NCBI GenBank assembly: GCA_963696585.1
Contig: CAVOKW010000035.1
Span: 62,001-126,000, forward strand
Reading direction: 5' to 3'
From: Parvibaculum sp963696585
GTDB taxonomy: Bacteria > Pseudomonadota > Alphaproteobacteria > Parvibaculales > Parvibaculaceae
Length of the DNA stretch: 64,000 bases
Of the stretch, positions 8,523 through 17,467 are shown one piece after another. The notes below the pieces were generated by a model, which saw nothing but the letters and a program-made list of their open reading frames with translations, was not told the origin of the DNA and ran no database searches. The first letter of the stretch is position 1. Each line of letters opens with the position of its first letter. The position numbers and the translations under genes were made by a program.

Positions 8523-9608
8523 ATGTCAAAGAATGTAGTGAGCCTCGTGGGAAAAGAAGACGGCGACAAGAAAAAGGCACTTGATGCGGCCTTGAGCCAG
8601 ATCGAGCGCTCTTTCGGCAAGGGTTCCATCATGCGGCTCGGCAAGAACGAGCAAGTGGTGGAGATCGAAGCGATCTCGACCGGCTCGCTGGGCCTTGATA
8701 TTGCGCTTGGCATTGGCGGCTTGCCGCGGGGCCGTGTCATCGAGATTTACGGTCCGGAATCGTCGGGCAAGACAACATTGGCGCTTCAGACCATTGCCGA
8801 GGCCCAGAAGAAGGGCGGCATTTGCGCCTTTATCGACGCTGAACATGCGCTGGACCCGGTCTATGCGCGCAAGCTCGGCGTGCATCTGGATGATCTTCTG
8901 ATCTCGCAGCCCGATACGGGCGAGCAGGCGCTTGAAATCGCCGATACGCTGGTGCGCTCCAGCGCGGTTGACGTACTGGTGATCGACTCGGTGGCGGCGC
9001 TGACGCCGAAGGCGGAACTTGATGGCGAGATGGGCGACAGCCTGCCGGGTCTTCAGGCGCGATTGATGAGCCAGGCGCTGCGCAAACTGACCGCCTCGAT
9101 TTCCAAATCCAATACCATGGTCATTTTCATCAACCAGATCCGCATGAAGATCGGTGTGATGTTTGGCAGCCCGGAAACCACGACCGGCGGTAATGCGCTG
9201 AAGTTCTACGCCTCGGTGCGTCTGGATATCCGCCGCATTGGCGCGATCAAGGATGGCGAGGAGGTTGTCGGCAACCAGACCCGCGTCAAGGTGGTCAAGA
9301 ACAAGGTGGCACCCCCCTTCAAGCAGATCGAATTCGACATCATGTATGGCGAAGGCATCTCCAAGACCGGTGAGCTTGTCGACCTTGGCGTCAAGGCCGG
9401 TATTGTCGAGAAATCGGGTTCCTGGTTTTCCTATAACAGCCAGCGTGTCGGGCAGGGTCGTGAGAACGCGAAGAAATTCCTCAAGGAAAACCCTGAAATC
9501 GCCGCCGAAATCGAAGCGGCAATCCGCCAGAATGCAGGTCTTATCGCCGCCCAGATCATGGAAGGCGACCCCGAGCCGGATGAGGGCGATATGGAAGCCT
9601 CTGCCTGA
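8523..9608 (+). CDS. recA: Recombinase RecA
   Basis: DNA strand-exchange ATPase and coprotease of the SOS response. 361 residues, typical for alphaproteobacteria. The Walker A motif GPESSGKT spans residues 77-84; Walker B (VLVIDSVAAL), the L1/L2 DNA-binding loops (including FINQIRMKIGVMFG) and the acidic C-terminus are all present. A strong GGGGAA ribosome-binding site precedes the ATG. A GAAC-N7-GAAC LexA box lies 120 nt upstream, and a hairpin terminator lies 20 nt downstream, so recA is probably its own transcription unit despite the adjacent alaS. Confidence 0.99.
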   Translation: MSKNVVSLVGKEDGDKKKALDAALSQIERSFGKGSIMRLGKNEQVVEIEAISTGSLGLDIALGIGGLPRGRVIEIYGPESSGKTTLALQTIAEAQKKGGICAFIDAEHALDPVYARKLGVHLDDLLISQPDTGEQALEIADTLVRSSAVDVLVIDSVAALTPKAELDGEMGDSLPGLQARLMSQALRKLTASISKSNTMVIFINQIRMKIGVMFGSPETTTGGNALKFYASVRLDIRRIGAIKDGEEVVGNQTRVKVVKNKVAPPFKQIEFDIMYGEGISKTGELVDLGVKAGIVEKSGSWFSYNSQRVGQGRENAKKFLKENPEIAAEIEAAIRQNAGLIAAQIMEGDPEPDEGDMEASA

Positions 9609-9628
9609 AGGTTCAGGCAAGCCTTTTC

Positions 9629-9657
9629 AAACGGCGTCGGGAAACCGGCGCCGTTTT
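9629..9657 (+). terminator. Rho-independent terminator after recA
   Basis: A 12-bp stem (AAACGGCGTCGG / CCGGCGCCGTTT, one G-T pair) with a GAAA tetraloop at 9641-9644, ending in TTTT. It is 20 nt after the recA stop. Confidence 0.82.
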
Positions 9658-9785
9658 GGTTTTGGGCGGAAATGCCTGCTTTTCTGGACAGGCAAGAGGT
9701 CCGCAGGTAAAAGCACTGAACACCCATCGGGGTGGCATTTCGGCCATATTTGGCCTTTCGACACAGATGGCGAGACGACTAAATC

Positions 9786-12455
9786 ATGGCGGGGCTAAAC
9801 GACATCAGGCGCAGGTTTCTCGATAGTTTCGGACGGAACGGGCATGAGATTGTGCCGTCGAGCCCCCTGGTGCCGAATAATGATCCGACGCTCCTGTTCA
9901 CCAATGCCGGCATGGTCCAGTTCAAGAACGTTTTCACCGGGCAGGAGACGCGACCCTATAAGCGCGCCACGACCTCGCAGAAATGCGTTCGCGCCGGTGG
10001 CAAGCACAACGACCTCGACAATGTCGGTTATACGGCGCGCCACCACACCTTCTTCGAGATGCTCGGCAATTTTTCCTTTGGCGATTATTTCAAGCCTGAC
10101 GCGATCGAGTTTGCCTGGAACCTGATCACCAAAGAGTTTGGCCTGCCCAAAGAGAAGCTGCTCGTAACCGTCTATTCCGAAGATGATGAAGCCTTTGGCC
10201 TTTGGAAAAAGATTGCGGGCCTGCCCGACAGCAAGATCATTCGCATTCCGACATCGGATAATTTCTGGTCGATGGGCGACACGGGGCCTTGCGGTCCCTG
10301 CTCGGAAATCTTTTATGATCATGGCGACAAGATCCCGGGTGGCCCGCCGGGTAGTGCGGAGCAGGACGGCGACCGCTTCATCGAAATCTGGAATCTGGTC
10401 TTCATGCAGTATGACCAGAGCGCCGATGGCACGCGCACCTCTCTGCCCAAGCCGTCGATTGATACGGGCATGGGGCTGGAACGTTTTGCCGCCGTCATGC
10501 AGGGCACGCATGACAATTACGCCACGGACCTGATGCGGGCCCTGATTGAAGCCTCGGCCCATGCGTCCAACAGTGATCCGGATGGTCCCCATGCGGTGAG
10601 CCATCGCGTCATTGCCGATCATCTGCGGGCGAGCTGTTTCCTGATTGCCGATGGCGTGATGCCGTCGAATGAAGGCCGCGGCTATGTGTTGCGCCGGATC
10701 ATGCGCCGCGCCATGCGCCATGCACAGCTTGTCGGTGTGGCCGAACCCCTGATGTGGCGTCTTGTCCCCGCCCTTGTGCGGCAGATGGGCGAAGCCTATC
10801 CCGAGCTTGGCCGGGCGCAGGCGCTGGTCAGCGAAACCTTGAAGCTCGAGGAAACGCGTTTCCGCGAAACCCTGGTGCGCGGTCTGAAACTGCTGGAAGA
10901 AGAGATTGATGTCATTGGCGGCGCGCGCGTATTGCCAGGTGAGGTTGCCTTTAAACTCTATGACACTTATGGCTTCCCGCTTGACCTGACGCAGGATGCG
11001 CTGCGCCCCAGAGGGATCACGGTTGATCTCGCGGCCTTCAACGCGGCGATGGAGCGTCAGCGCGCCGATGCCCGCAAGGCCTGGGCCGGTTCGGGACAGA
11101 CGGCGACGGAGACGGTCTGGTTTGAATTGCGCGAGAGCCTCGGCGCCACCGAGTTTCTCGGCTATGAAACGGAATCGGCTGAAGGCAAGGTCACGGCGAT
11201 CATTGTCGATGGCAAGCCCGTCGAAGCGATTTCGGCCGGGCAGGACGCGCTCATCATTGCCAATCAGACCCCCTTTTATGGCGAGTCCGGTGGACAGACG
11301 GGTGATCGCGGCGTGCTCTTCACATCCGGCGGCGCGGTGTTTCCGGTCAGCGACACGATGAAAAAGCTCGGTGACATGCATGTGCATGTCGGCCAATTGA
11401 CCCGCGGCAGCCTCAAGGTTGGCGATGTTGTCGAAATGAAAGTCGACCACGCGCTGCGCTCGGCCACGCGGGCCAATCATTCGGCAACGCATCTCCTGCA
11501 CGAGGCGCTGCGCCGCGTCCTCGGCGATCACGTGACGCAGAAGGGGTCGCTGGTTTCGGCGGAGCGCTTGCGCTTTGACTTCAGCCATCCCAAGCCCATG
11601 ACGGCGGAGGAAATTTCGCAGGTCGAGCAGATCGTCAACGAAATCGTGCGCCAGAACAGCGAAGTGTCAACGCGCCTGATGACGCCAGAAAAGGCGATTG
11701 AGGCCGGTGCGCTGGCGCTGTTCGGTGAGAAATATGGCAGCGAAGTGCGTGTGCTGGCCATGGGCATTGACGATGCCAAAACGAACAAGACCTATTCGGT
11801 CGAACTTTGCGGCGGTACGCATGTGCGCCGTCTGGGTGACATTGCCCTCTTCAAGGTGGTGAGCGAGAGCGCCGTGGCTTCCGGCGTGCGTCGCATCGAG
11901 GCGTTGACGGCGGAAGCGGCGCGGCTCTATCTCGGCGAGCAGGAACGCATCGTCAAGGAAGCGGCTGGCGCGCTCAAGATTTCAGCCGATGATTTGCCCG
12001 CACGCATCCTGTCACTCGTCGAGGACCGCAAGCGGCTGGAGCGTGAGCTGAATGACGCCCGGAAAAAACTCGCCATGGCGGGTGGTGGCAGCGTGGGCGA
12101 TGGCACATCGGGTGAAGAAGATATACCCGGCGGCAAGTTTATTTTTCGCGTCTTGTCAGGTATCAGCCCGAAGGATTTGAAGGGGCTTGTGGATGAAGCC
12201 AAGGTTGCGGCTCCCGATTCCGTCATTGCCTTCGGCACGAAGGACGAGGAAGGCAAGGCGGCGCTCGTTGTTGGCGTGAGCGGCGCCATGCTTTCGAGCA
12301 ACAATTCTGGCGAGTTGGTGCGCATTGGTGTCGTGCCATTGGGCGGAACAGGCGGCGGGGGACGCCCTGATATGGCGCAGGGTGGCGGTCCTGACGGATC
12401 GAAATTGGCTGAAGCAGTCAAGGCGGTGCGGGCGGCCATCAAGGCGCCAGCCTGA
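9786..12455 (+). CDS. alaS: Alanine-tRNA ligase AlaS
   Basis: Class II aminoacyl-tRNA synthetase that charges tRNA-Ala and edits misacylated Ser/Gly. 889 residues, full length. The N-terminal catalytic core begins with RRRFLDSFGRNGHEIVPSSP. The editing domain carries the zinc-binding HSATHLLHEAL and CGGTHV motifs (Cys675), and the C-terminal part includes a Gly-rich C-Ala region (GGGGRPDMAQGG). The recA-alaS order is conserved in Hyphomicrobiales. No terminator is evident; a palindromic repeat follows directly. Confidence 0.98.
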   Translation: MAGLNDIRRRFLDSFGRNGHEIVPSSPLVPNNDPTLLFTNAGMVQFKNVFTGQETRPYKRATTSQKCVRAGGKHNDLDNVGYTARHHTFFEMLGNFSFGDYFKPDAIEFAWNLITKEFGLPKEKLLVTVYSEDDEAFGLWKKIAGLPDSKIIRIPTSDNFWSMGDTGPCGPCSEIFYDHGDKIPGGPPGSAEQDGDRFIEIWNLVFMQYDQSADGTRTSLPKPSIDTGMGLERFAAVMQGTHDNYATDLMRALIEASAHASNSDPDGPHAVSHRVIADHLRASCFLIADGVMPSNEGRGYVLRRIMRRAMRHAQLVGVAEPLMWRLVPALVRQMGEAYPELGRAQALVSETLKLEETRFRETLVRGLKLLEEEIDVIGGARVLPGEVAFKLYDTYGFPLDLTQDALRPRGITVDLAAFNAAMERQRADARKAWAGSGQTATETVWFELRESLGATEFLGYETESAEGKVTAIIVDGKPVEAISAGQDALIIANQTPFYGESGGQTGDRGVLFTSGGAVFPVSDTMKKLGDMHVHVGQLTRGSLKVGDVVEMKVDHALRSATRANHSATHLLHEALRRVLGDHVTQKGSLVSAERLRFDFSHPKPMTAEEISQVEQIVNEIVRQNSEVSTRLMTPEKAIEAGALALFGEKYGSEVRVLAMGIDDAKTNKTYSVELCGGTHVRRLGDIALFKVVSESAVASGVRRIEALTAEAARLYLGEQERIVKEAAGALKISADDLPARILSLVEDRKRLERELNDARKKLAMAGGGSVGDGTSGEEDIPGGKFIFRVLSGISPKDLKGLVDEAKVAAPDSVIAFGTKDEEGKAALVVGVSGAMLSSNNSGELVRIGVVPLGGTGGGGRPDMAQGGGPDGSKLAEAVKAVRAAIKAPA

Positions 12456-12471
12456 TAGGTGTGGTGTGTAT

Positions 12472-12531
12472 GGTTTCATCCTTCGAGACGGGCCAAGTGG
12501 CCCTCCTCAGGATGAGGATGACGAGGCAGTT
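12472..12531. repeat. Intergenic palindromic repeat (CTTCGAGACG type)
   Basis: The sequence pattern CTTCGAGACGGGCC-N-GGCCCTCCTCAGGATGAGGATG resembles short repeats scattered through Hyphomicrobiales genomes. A degenerate relative starting CTTCGAGACGG lies at about 12839-12875, so the GIY-YIG gene between them is flanked on both sides. The family assignment is from memory of its typical form. Confidence 0.5.
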
Positions 12532-12534
12532 GTA

Positions 12535-12831
12535 ATGAACGCTTTCGTTTATATCCTGCACTGCCGCGACGGTAGCTATGACGGTAGCTATTATGTGGGG
12601 TCGGCCAGAGGATCGCTCGAAACACGGATCGCGCAGCACAATGCCGGAATCTATCAGGGCTACACTTCAACACATCGGCCAGTGAGGCTTGTTTATTCCC
12701 AAGACTCTGGACGTATCACGGATGCGATTGAAGCCGAACGTCGGCTGAAGGGTTGGAGTCGCGCGAAAAAGGAAGCCCTTATTGCCGGTGATTTTGACAG
12801 GTTGAAGCATTTGTCGCGTTCGCGGCGGTGA
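12535..12831 (+). CDS. GIY-YIG domain protein (UPF0213/YhbQ-like)
   Basis: Single-domain GIY-YIG nuclease-fold protein of 98 residues. The core is recognisable as VYILHC...YYVGSA, with the conserved Arg in RIAQHNAG, the Tyr-Thr-Arg-like segment YTSTHRPVRLVY and the catalytic Glu region AIEAERRLKGW. The ATG at 12535 was chosen because the family starts almost at the GIY strand; the frame is open further upstream but only through alaS in another phase. A 12-bp tandem duplication (12568-12591) inserts Asp-Gly-Ser-Tyr between the two motif halves. Family members are stand-alone and of unclear function; the neighbours give no hint. Confidence 0.82.
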   Translation: MNAFVYILHCRDGSYDGSYYVGSARGSLETRIAQHNAGIYQGYTSTHRPVRLVYSQDSGRITDAIEAERRLKGWSRAKKEALIAGDFDRLKHLSRSRR

Positions 12832-12957
12832 GTTGTCTCTTCGAGACGGTGATTGGAGTCACATTCTCCGGATGTGTGTTTAAGTTTGAGTGTCCATGAC
12901 CTTACCCGTTATGCTGATTTCGCGCGGGCCTGAAGTAGGCTGGTCGAAACTCAGCGA

Positions 12958-14232
12958 GTGAACTTGAAGGACGCATCGGAAACTCGTTCACCCCATGGCC
13001 GTCAGGGGCTGATGCTCCTGCGGCGGCGGCTTTTTGTGTTGCTGGAAGCGGGACGCAATAATTATGCGAGCCGCAGCTTCGACATCTTCATGGTCGTGCT
13101 GATCCTCGCCAATGTCATGGCCGTGGTGGCGGAAACCGAACCCTCGCTGAGCGACGAACTGCGGCTCAATTTGCGCCTCTTCGACATTGTGTCGGTCGGT
13201 ATCTTCAGCGTCGAATATCTCGCCCGATTGTGGGTCGCCGTGGAACATATGCCCCTGGCGGGGCGGGCTGCCTGGCGCGCGCGGCTGACATGGGCGATGA
13301 CGCCGCCGATGCTGATCGATCTCGCCGCCATCGCACCCTTCTATGTGGCGATGTTCATTGCCTTTGATCCGCGTCTGGCGCTGCTTTTCCGGCTGATCCG
13401 GTTTTTCAAACTGGCGCGTGCGACACCCGCCCTCGGCACGCTCGGGCGTGTACTCTATAACGAGCGTCGTGCAATATTTGGCGCTGTCATCGTCATGTTC
13501 GGCCTGATCATTGTCTCGGCGACGATCATGTATGAGCTGGAAGGCGAATCCCAGCCTGTTCACTTCGGGAGCATACCGCGCGCCATGTGGTGGGCCGTTA
13601 CCACGCTCACGACGGTCGGCTATGGCGACGCGGTGCCGATCACATGGGCTGGCAAAGCCATGGCGGGTCTTGTGATGATTGCAGGCTTTGGCATGTTTGC
13701 CTTACCGGTCGCGATCATTTCCACCGGTTTCGCGGCGGAAATCCATCGCCGTGAATTTGTCGTCACCTGGGGCATGGTTGCGCGTGTGCCGCTGTTTTCA
13801 GGTCTTGATGCGACCACGATTGGCAGACTGGTACAGCTGCTTCATGCGCAGGTCGTGGAAGCCGGCACGGTGCTGGGCCGCAAGGGCGATGAAGCGACGG
13901 CCATGTATTTCATCATGTCGGGGCGTGTGCAGATCGAGTTTCCCTCCGGACCCGTCGAACTGGGGGAGGGTGAATTCTTTGGCGAGATGGCTCTGCTGGA
14001 ATCGCGACGTCGTGCCGCGACCATCACCGCCCTGTCGCGTTGCTCATTGCTCAAACTGCAAAGTGCCGATTTCTCGCATTTCCTCAGTCGTCATCCCGAG
14101 ATGCGCGCCAAGATTACCGCCGTCGTGCAGGACCGTGTGCGGGACCTGAAAAAACGCAGCGAACTGGAGGTTGAGATGGATGAGATCGCCCGTGAAAAAA
14201 GCCAGCGCGTTGATGAAAGCGAGCCAGACTGA
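12958..14232 (+). CDS. Voltage-gated-type K+ channel with C-terminal cyclic-nucleotide-binding domain
   Basis: Six-transmembrane potassium channel of the MloK1 type, 424 residues from a GTG start. Six hydrophobic helices span about residues 40-250; the S4-like segment contains few arginines (RLIRFFKLAR). The selectivity filter TTVGYGD lies at residues 218-224. The C-terminal CNBD (about residues 270-390) contains the phosphate-binding cassette GEFFGEMALLESRRRAAT with the expected Arg. Expected to conduct K+ upon cAMP/cGMP binding. It is convergent with icd with no intergenic base: its TGA ends at 14232 and the icd stop begins at 14233. Confidence 0.9.
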   Translation: MNLKDASETRSPHGRQGLMLLRRRLFVLLEAGRNNYASRSFDIFMVVLILANVMAVVAETEPSLSDELRLNLRLFDIVSVGIFSVEYLARLWVAVEHMPLAGRAAWRARLTWAMTPPMLIDLAAIAPFYVAMFIAFDPRLALLFRLIRFFKLARATPALGTLGRVLYNERRAIFGAVIVMFGLIIVSATIMYELEGESQPVHFGSIPRAMWWAVTTLTTVGYGDAVPITWAGKAMAGLVMIAGFGMFALPVAIISTGFAAEIHRREFVVTWGMVARVPLFSGLDATTIGRLVQLLHAQVVEAGTVLGRKGDEATAMYFIMSGRVQIEFPSGPVELGEGEFFGEMALLESRRRAATITALSRCSLLKLQSADFSHFLSRHPEMRAKITAVVQDRVRDLKKRSELEVEMDEIAREKSQRVDESEPD

Positions 14233-15453
14233 TCAGACCTTGGCCAGCGCCTTGTCGAGATTGGCGGCGATCTTGTCGAGGAAGCCTTCGGTCGAGAGCC
14301 AGCTCTGTTCCGCACCGACAAGAAGCGCCAGATCCTTCGTCATGTGACCGCTTTCAACGGTCGAGACGCAGACCTTTTCCAGCGTGTGCGCAAAATTTTC
14401 CAGCTCGCTATTGCCGTCGAGTCTGGCGCGATGGGCGAGGCCACGTGTCCAGGCGAAGATCGAGGCGATGGAATTGGTTGATGTCTTTTCGCCGCGCTGA
14501 TGCTGGCGATAATGGCGTGTCACGGTGCCGTGTGCAGCTTCGGCTTCCATGATCTGGCCATCGGGTGTCAGCAGCACGGAGGTCATGAGGCCGAGTGACC
14601 CAAAGCCCTGCGCCACCGTGTCGGACTGCACGTCACCATCATAGTTCTTGCAGGCCCAGACATAGCCGCCCGACCATTTCATGGCGGAGGCCACCATGTC
14701 GTCGATCAGGCGATGTTCATAGGTGAGCTTGAGCCTGTCGAAGTCAGCCTTGTAATGCTTTTCAAAGACCTCGGCGAAGATGTCCTTGAAGCGGCCATCA
14801 TAGGCTTTGAGAATGGTGTTCTTGGTCGAGAGATAGACCGGATATTCGCGGGCCAAAGCAAACTTCATGCAGGCATGGGCAAAGTCGCGGATTGAATCGT
14901 CGAGGTTGTACATGCCCATGGCGACGCCCGCGCCGGGGAAGTCGAAGACTTCTTCTTCAATGGTTTCCTTGCCGTCCTCAGACACCCATTTCATCATCAG
15001 CTTGCCCTTGCCGGGCACGAGGAAATCGGTCGCCTTGTACTGGTCGCCAAAAGCGTGACGGCCAATGACAATCGGCTCGGTCCAGCCCGGCACGAGGCGG
15101 GGAATGTTGCGGCAAATGATCGGTTCACGAAACACCGTGCCGCCGAGAATGTTGCGGATGGTGCCGTTGGGCGACTTCCACATCTTTTTGAGATGAAACT
15201 CTTCGACGCGCGCTTCATCAGGAGTGATGGTCGCGCATTTGACGCCGACGCCGATATTCTTGATCGCTTCGGCCGCTTCAATCGTCACCTTGTCGTCGGT
15301 TGCGTCGCGATGTTCCATGCCGAGATCGAAATAGCGGATGTCGAGATCGAGATAAGGCAGGATCAGCTTGTCCTTGATCATTTGCCAGATGATCCGGGTC
15401 ATCTCGTCGCCATCGAGGTCAACCACGGGATTTTTGACTTTGATCTTGGACAT
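14233..15453 (-). CDS. icd: NADP-dependent isocitrate dehydrogenase
   Basis: TCA-cycle enzyme converting isocitrate to 2-oxoglutarate and CO2 with NADP+. 406 residues, the homodimeric eukaryote-like subfamily common in alphaproteobacteria. Landmarks are the N-terminal VVDLDGDEMTRIIW, the substrate-binding KSPNGTIRNILGGTVFREP region, and the metal-binding YDGDVQSD...AAHGTVTRH segment. The start is followed by Lys-rich residues typical of this family. It abuts the K+ channel gene tail-to-tail and diverges from trmJ. Confidence 0.97.
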   Translation of the reverse strand: MSKIKVKNPVVDLDGDEMTRIIWQMIKDKLILPYLDLDIRYFDLGMEHRDATDDKVTIEAAEAIKNIGVGVKCATITPDEARVEEFHLKKMWKSPNGTIRNILGGTVFREPIICRNIPRLVPGWTEPIVIGRHAFGDQYKATDFLVPGKGKLMMKWVSEDGKETIEEEVFDFPGAGVAMGMYNLDDSIRDFAHACMKFALAREYPVYLSTKNTILKAYDGRFKDIFAEVFEKHYKADFDRLKLTYEHRLIDDMVASAMKWSGGYVWACKNYDGDVQSDTVAQGFGSLGLMTSVLLTPDGQIMEAEAAHGTVTRHYRQHQRGEKTSTNSIASIFAWTRGLAHRARLDGNSELENFAHTLEKVCVSTVESGHMTKDLALLVGAEQSWLSTEGFLDKIAANLDKALAKV

Positions 15454-15621
15454 ACGAGGGGCCCTTCATGACGTGGACGGGGGGAGACTGGCAGGAGATG
15501 GCCGACAAGTGAGAGTCGACCCTCTTCGTATAACATTGCAGCTCGATTGATTAAAGGCAGCCAATCGCCTATTGAGCGGCTTGTGACAAGGTTTTAAGAC
15601 AATCACAGGGATCAGACGCCA

Positions 15622-16413
15622 ATGGCTGGCACCGATCAGAGCAAAGCCAATCTCGGACTGACGCTGGGGGGCCCTGCGATCATTCTGATCCGACCGCAGC
15701 TTGGCGAAAATATCGGCACGGCCGCCCGCGCCATGGCCAATTTTGCGCTGGGTGACCTGCGGCTGGTGGCGCCGCGCGATGGCTGGCCCAATCCGCGCGC
15801 CCGCTCGGCCTCGTCGGGGGCGGACTATATTCTCGACCATGTGAAGGTCTTTGACACGACGGCCGAGGCGATTGCCGATCTTGACTATGTGATCGCCACA
15901 ACGGCACGCGACCGGGAGCTTGTCAAAGTCATCATGACGCCGGAAACGGCGGCCGTGAAGCTGCGCGAGGTCTTGAACAGCCAGCATAAGGCCGGGGTCA
16001 TGTTCGGGCCGGAGCGGGCCGGGCTGCTCAATGATGATGTGGCGCTCACGGACGCCTCCATGATGGTGCCGGTCAATCCGGCCTTTGCCTCGCTCAATCT
16101 CGCCCAGGCGGTTTTGCTGGTCGGTTATGAATGGTTCAAGACGGGTGACATGACCCCGCCCGAAAGGCTGGAGCTTGTTAAATCAATTCCGGCGACCAAG
16201 GGCGAGATTGTCGGCTTTTTCGATCATCTCGAAGCCGAACTTGACCGGCAGGGTTTTTTGCGGCCACCGGAAAAGCGCCCGGTCATGATCCGCAACCTGC
16301 GCAATATCTTCCAGCGGGCCGCGTTGACGGATCAGGAAGTGCGCACGCTGCGCGGCGTTGTTTCGGCGCTGACGCGGCGCGTGCCGCGCGGTCAGGGGCC
16401 GGAAGAAGACTAG
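15622..16413 (+). CDS. trmJ: tRNA (cytidine/uridine-2'-O-)-methyltransferase TrmJ
   Basis: SPOUT-class methyltransferase expected to 2'-O-methylate position 32 of tRNAs using SAM. 263 residues. The trefoil-knot motifs are present: motif 1 as IRPQLGENIGTAARAMANFAL, motif 2 as GVMFGPERAGLLNDD and motif 3 as VPVNPAFASLNLAQAV. The C-terminal extension (FFDHLEAELDRQGFLRPPEK) is typical of the TrmJ branch of the TrmH family. It lies between icd and rpsD as in other Hyphomicrobiales. Confidence 0.9.
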   Translation: MAGTDQSKANLGLTLGGPAIILIRPQLGENIGTAARAMANFALGDLRLVAPRDGWPNPRARSASSGADYILDHVKVFDTTAEAIADLDYVIATTARDRELVKVIMTPETAAVKLREVLNSQHKAGVMFGPERAGLLNDDVALTDASMMVPVNPAFASLNLAQAVLLVGYEWFKTGDMTPPERLELVKSIPATKGEIVGFFDHLEAELDRQGFLRPPEKRPVMIRNLRNIFQRAALTDQEVRTLRGVVSALTRRVPRGQGPEED

Positions 16414-16442
16414 GCGTGTAATTATCTGAGACTCGGCCCACC

Positions 16443-17105
16443 TTAGGTTCCTGAATTGTGGGTCGAGTCTTGTCGTGAAAGTCGGGCATTCTGGACAGCA
16501 TTGAAACGGCTGAGATGCGCAGTCCAAGCTTGCGTGTGGGCGCACATCCATCCGATGGCTTCGATGATCTCGTCATGCATCTGCATCGCGGAGTCGAAGA
16601 TGGGTTCGTGATGGGCGACGCGATTTCTGAACCGGCGAATGGCGTTGAAGCGACCGTGCACGAAGGAGCGTTTTTTGCCGCCGCCCGTCAGGAAGCCTTT
16701 ATAGATTATTTTACGCCAAAGCGTGTCGTCATAACCTGTTCCCAACAGGCTGACCCAAAACGAAAATTTCAATTCCGCGACAATATCGCCAGGGATTGGT
16801 TGGCGCAGCTTTCTTAATGCATCTTCGATTGCAGCTTTGGCAGTCGCATTAAGTGGCGCTGTGCCATTTGTCAGCCAATCACTGCCATATGCCTGAGACA
16901 TTCTTTCGTGCAGCGAGTTTCGGAAGCATATTTCGAGGCTCTGGAGTGGCGTATACAGGGCTTCTGAAAGTTGCGTGTTATGTTCGTAAAGGCTGAGGGC
17001 TGCGTCCAGATTGTTGCCAGTTGCAGTCAGATATTTTGTAAGGCGCTCGCGTGAAACGGTCTTTTCGAGAGCTTTGTTAGCAACTTCGGTTCTCAATATT
17101 TTCAC
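16443..17105 (-). CDS. Abi-like (HEPN-fold) protein, candidate abortive-infection gene
   Basis: 220 residues resembling the Abi_2/AbiD-AbiF group. Two family-typical segments are visible: LEICFRNSLHERM near residue 57, followed by YGSDW, and RFRNRVAHHEPIF near residue 158. Within the second, Arg160-Asn-x3-His165 fits the R-x4-6-H catalytic motif of HEPN ribonucleases. It is a lone gene with no partner antitoxin or modification gene, and the region looks less GC-rich than its neighbours, consistent with transfer. It sits 30 nt after trmJ in the opposite orientation. Defence function is inferred from the family; RNase activity is a guess from the motif. Confidence 0.7.
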   Translation of the reverse strand: MKILRTEVANKALEKTVSRERLTKYLTATGNNLDAALSLYEHNTQLSEALYTPLQSLEICFRNSLHERMSQAYGSDWLTNGTAPLNATAKAAIEDALRKLRQPIPGDIVAELKFSFWVSLLGTGYDDTLWRKIIYKGFLTGGGKKRSFVHGRFNAIRRFRNRVAHHEPIFDSAMQMHDEIIEAIGWMCAHTQAWTAHLSRFNAVQNARLSRQDSTHNSGT

Positions 17106-17467
17106 TTGCGATTAGGTGTTTACGTATTATCTTAGGCTCGTGCACCCCGGGTCGGCCTCTGTCTCATGATATGCTCCCGGGGTCAGTCATTTGTGAGTAC
17201 GAATGACTGTTCATAGCACAATATCCATTTCATCTCTGGCTTCATGACCTAGTCGTCATTGCGCCTTTCATTGACACGATGGCTTCACCCGTATAGAAAC
17301 CGCGATTGAAACGGGTCTGTCCCTTGCGGCGGGCCCGATTTCATTTATCACGCACCCGCGGGACATTGGCTCTGCTTGAGCGGATTTCCCTGTCGGTTCA
17401 AAGGCTTAAACAAGCCGGAGGACAGAGGAGGGCGCGTTTCCTCTATTGATGACGTCAGGAAACCGCG
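17106..17467. other. 362-bp intergenic region upstream of rpsD
   Basis: No gene is supported here. The left third is AT-richer than the surroundings and probably carries the promoter of the Abi-like gene. The right part holds the probable rpsD promoter and leader, including the purine-rich GGAGGACAGAGGAGGG run at 17417-17432. No riboswitch was recognised. Confidence 0.5.
17271..17297 (+). promoter_or_regulatory. Possible sigma-70 promoter for rpsD
   Basis: TTGACA (17271-17276) and TATAGA (17292-17297) are separated by 15 bp, two short of the optimal 17. This would give a leader of about 165 nt before rpsD, long enough for leader-based autoregulation as known for S4 in other bacteria. Not proven. 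Confidence 0.35.

Noticed and set aside
9795..11588. Long minus-strand frame (597 codons) inside alaS
   Set aside because: It is antisense to a complete conserved gene and its translation looks like complement of alaS codons; high GC keeps the frame open.
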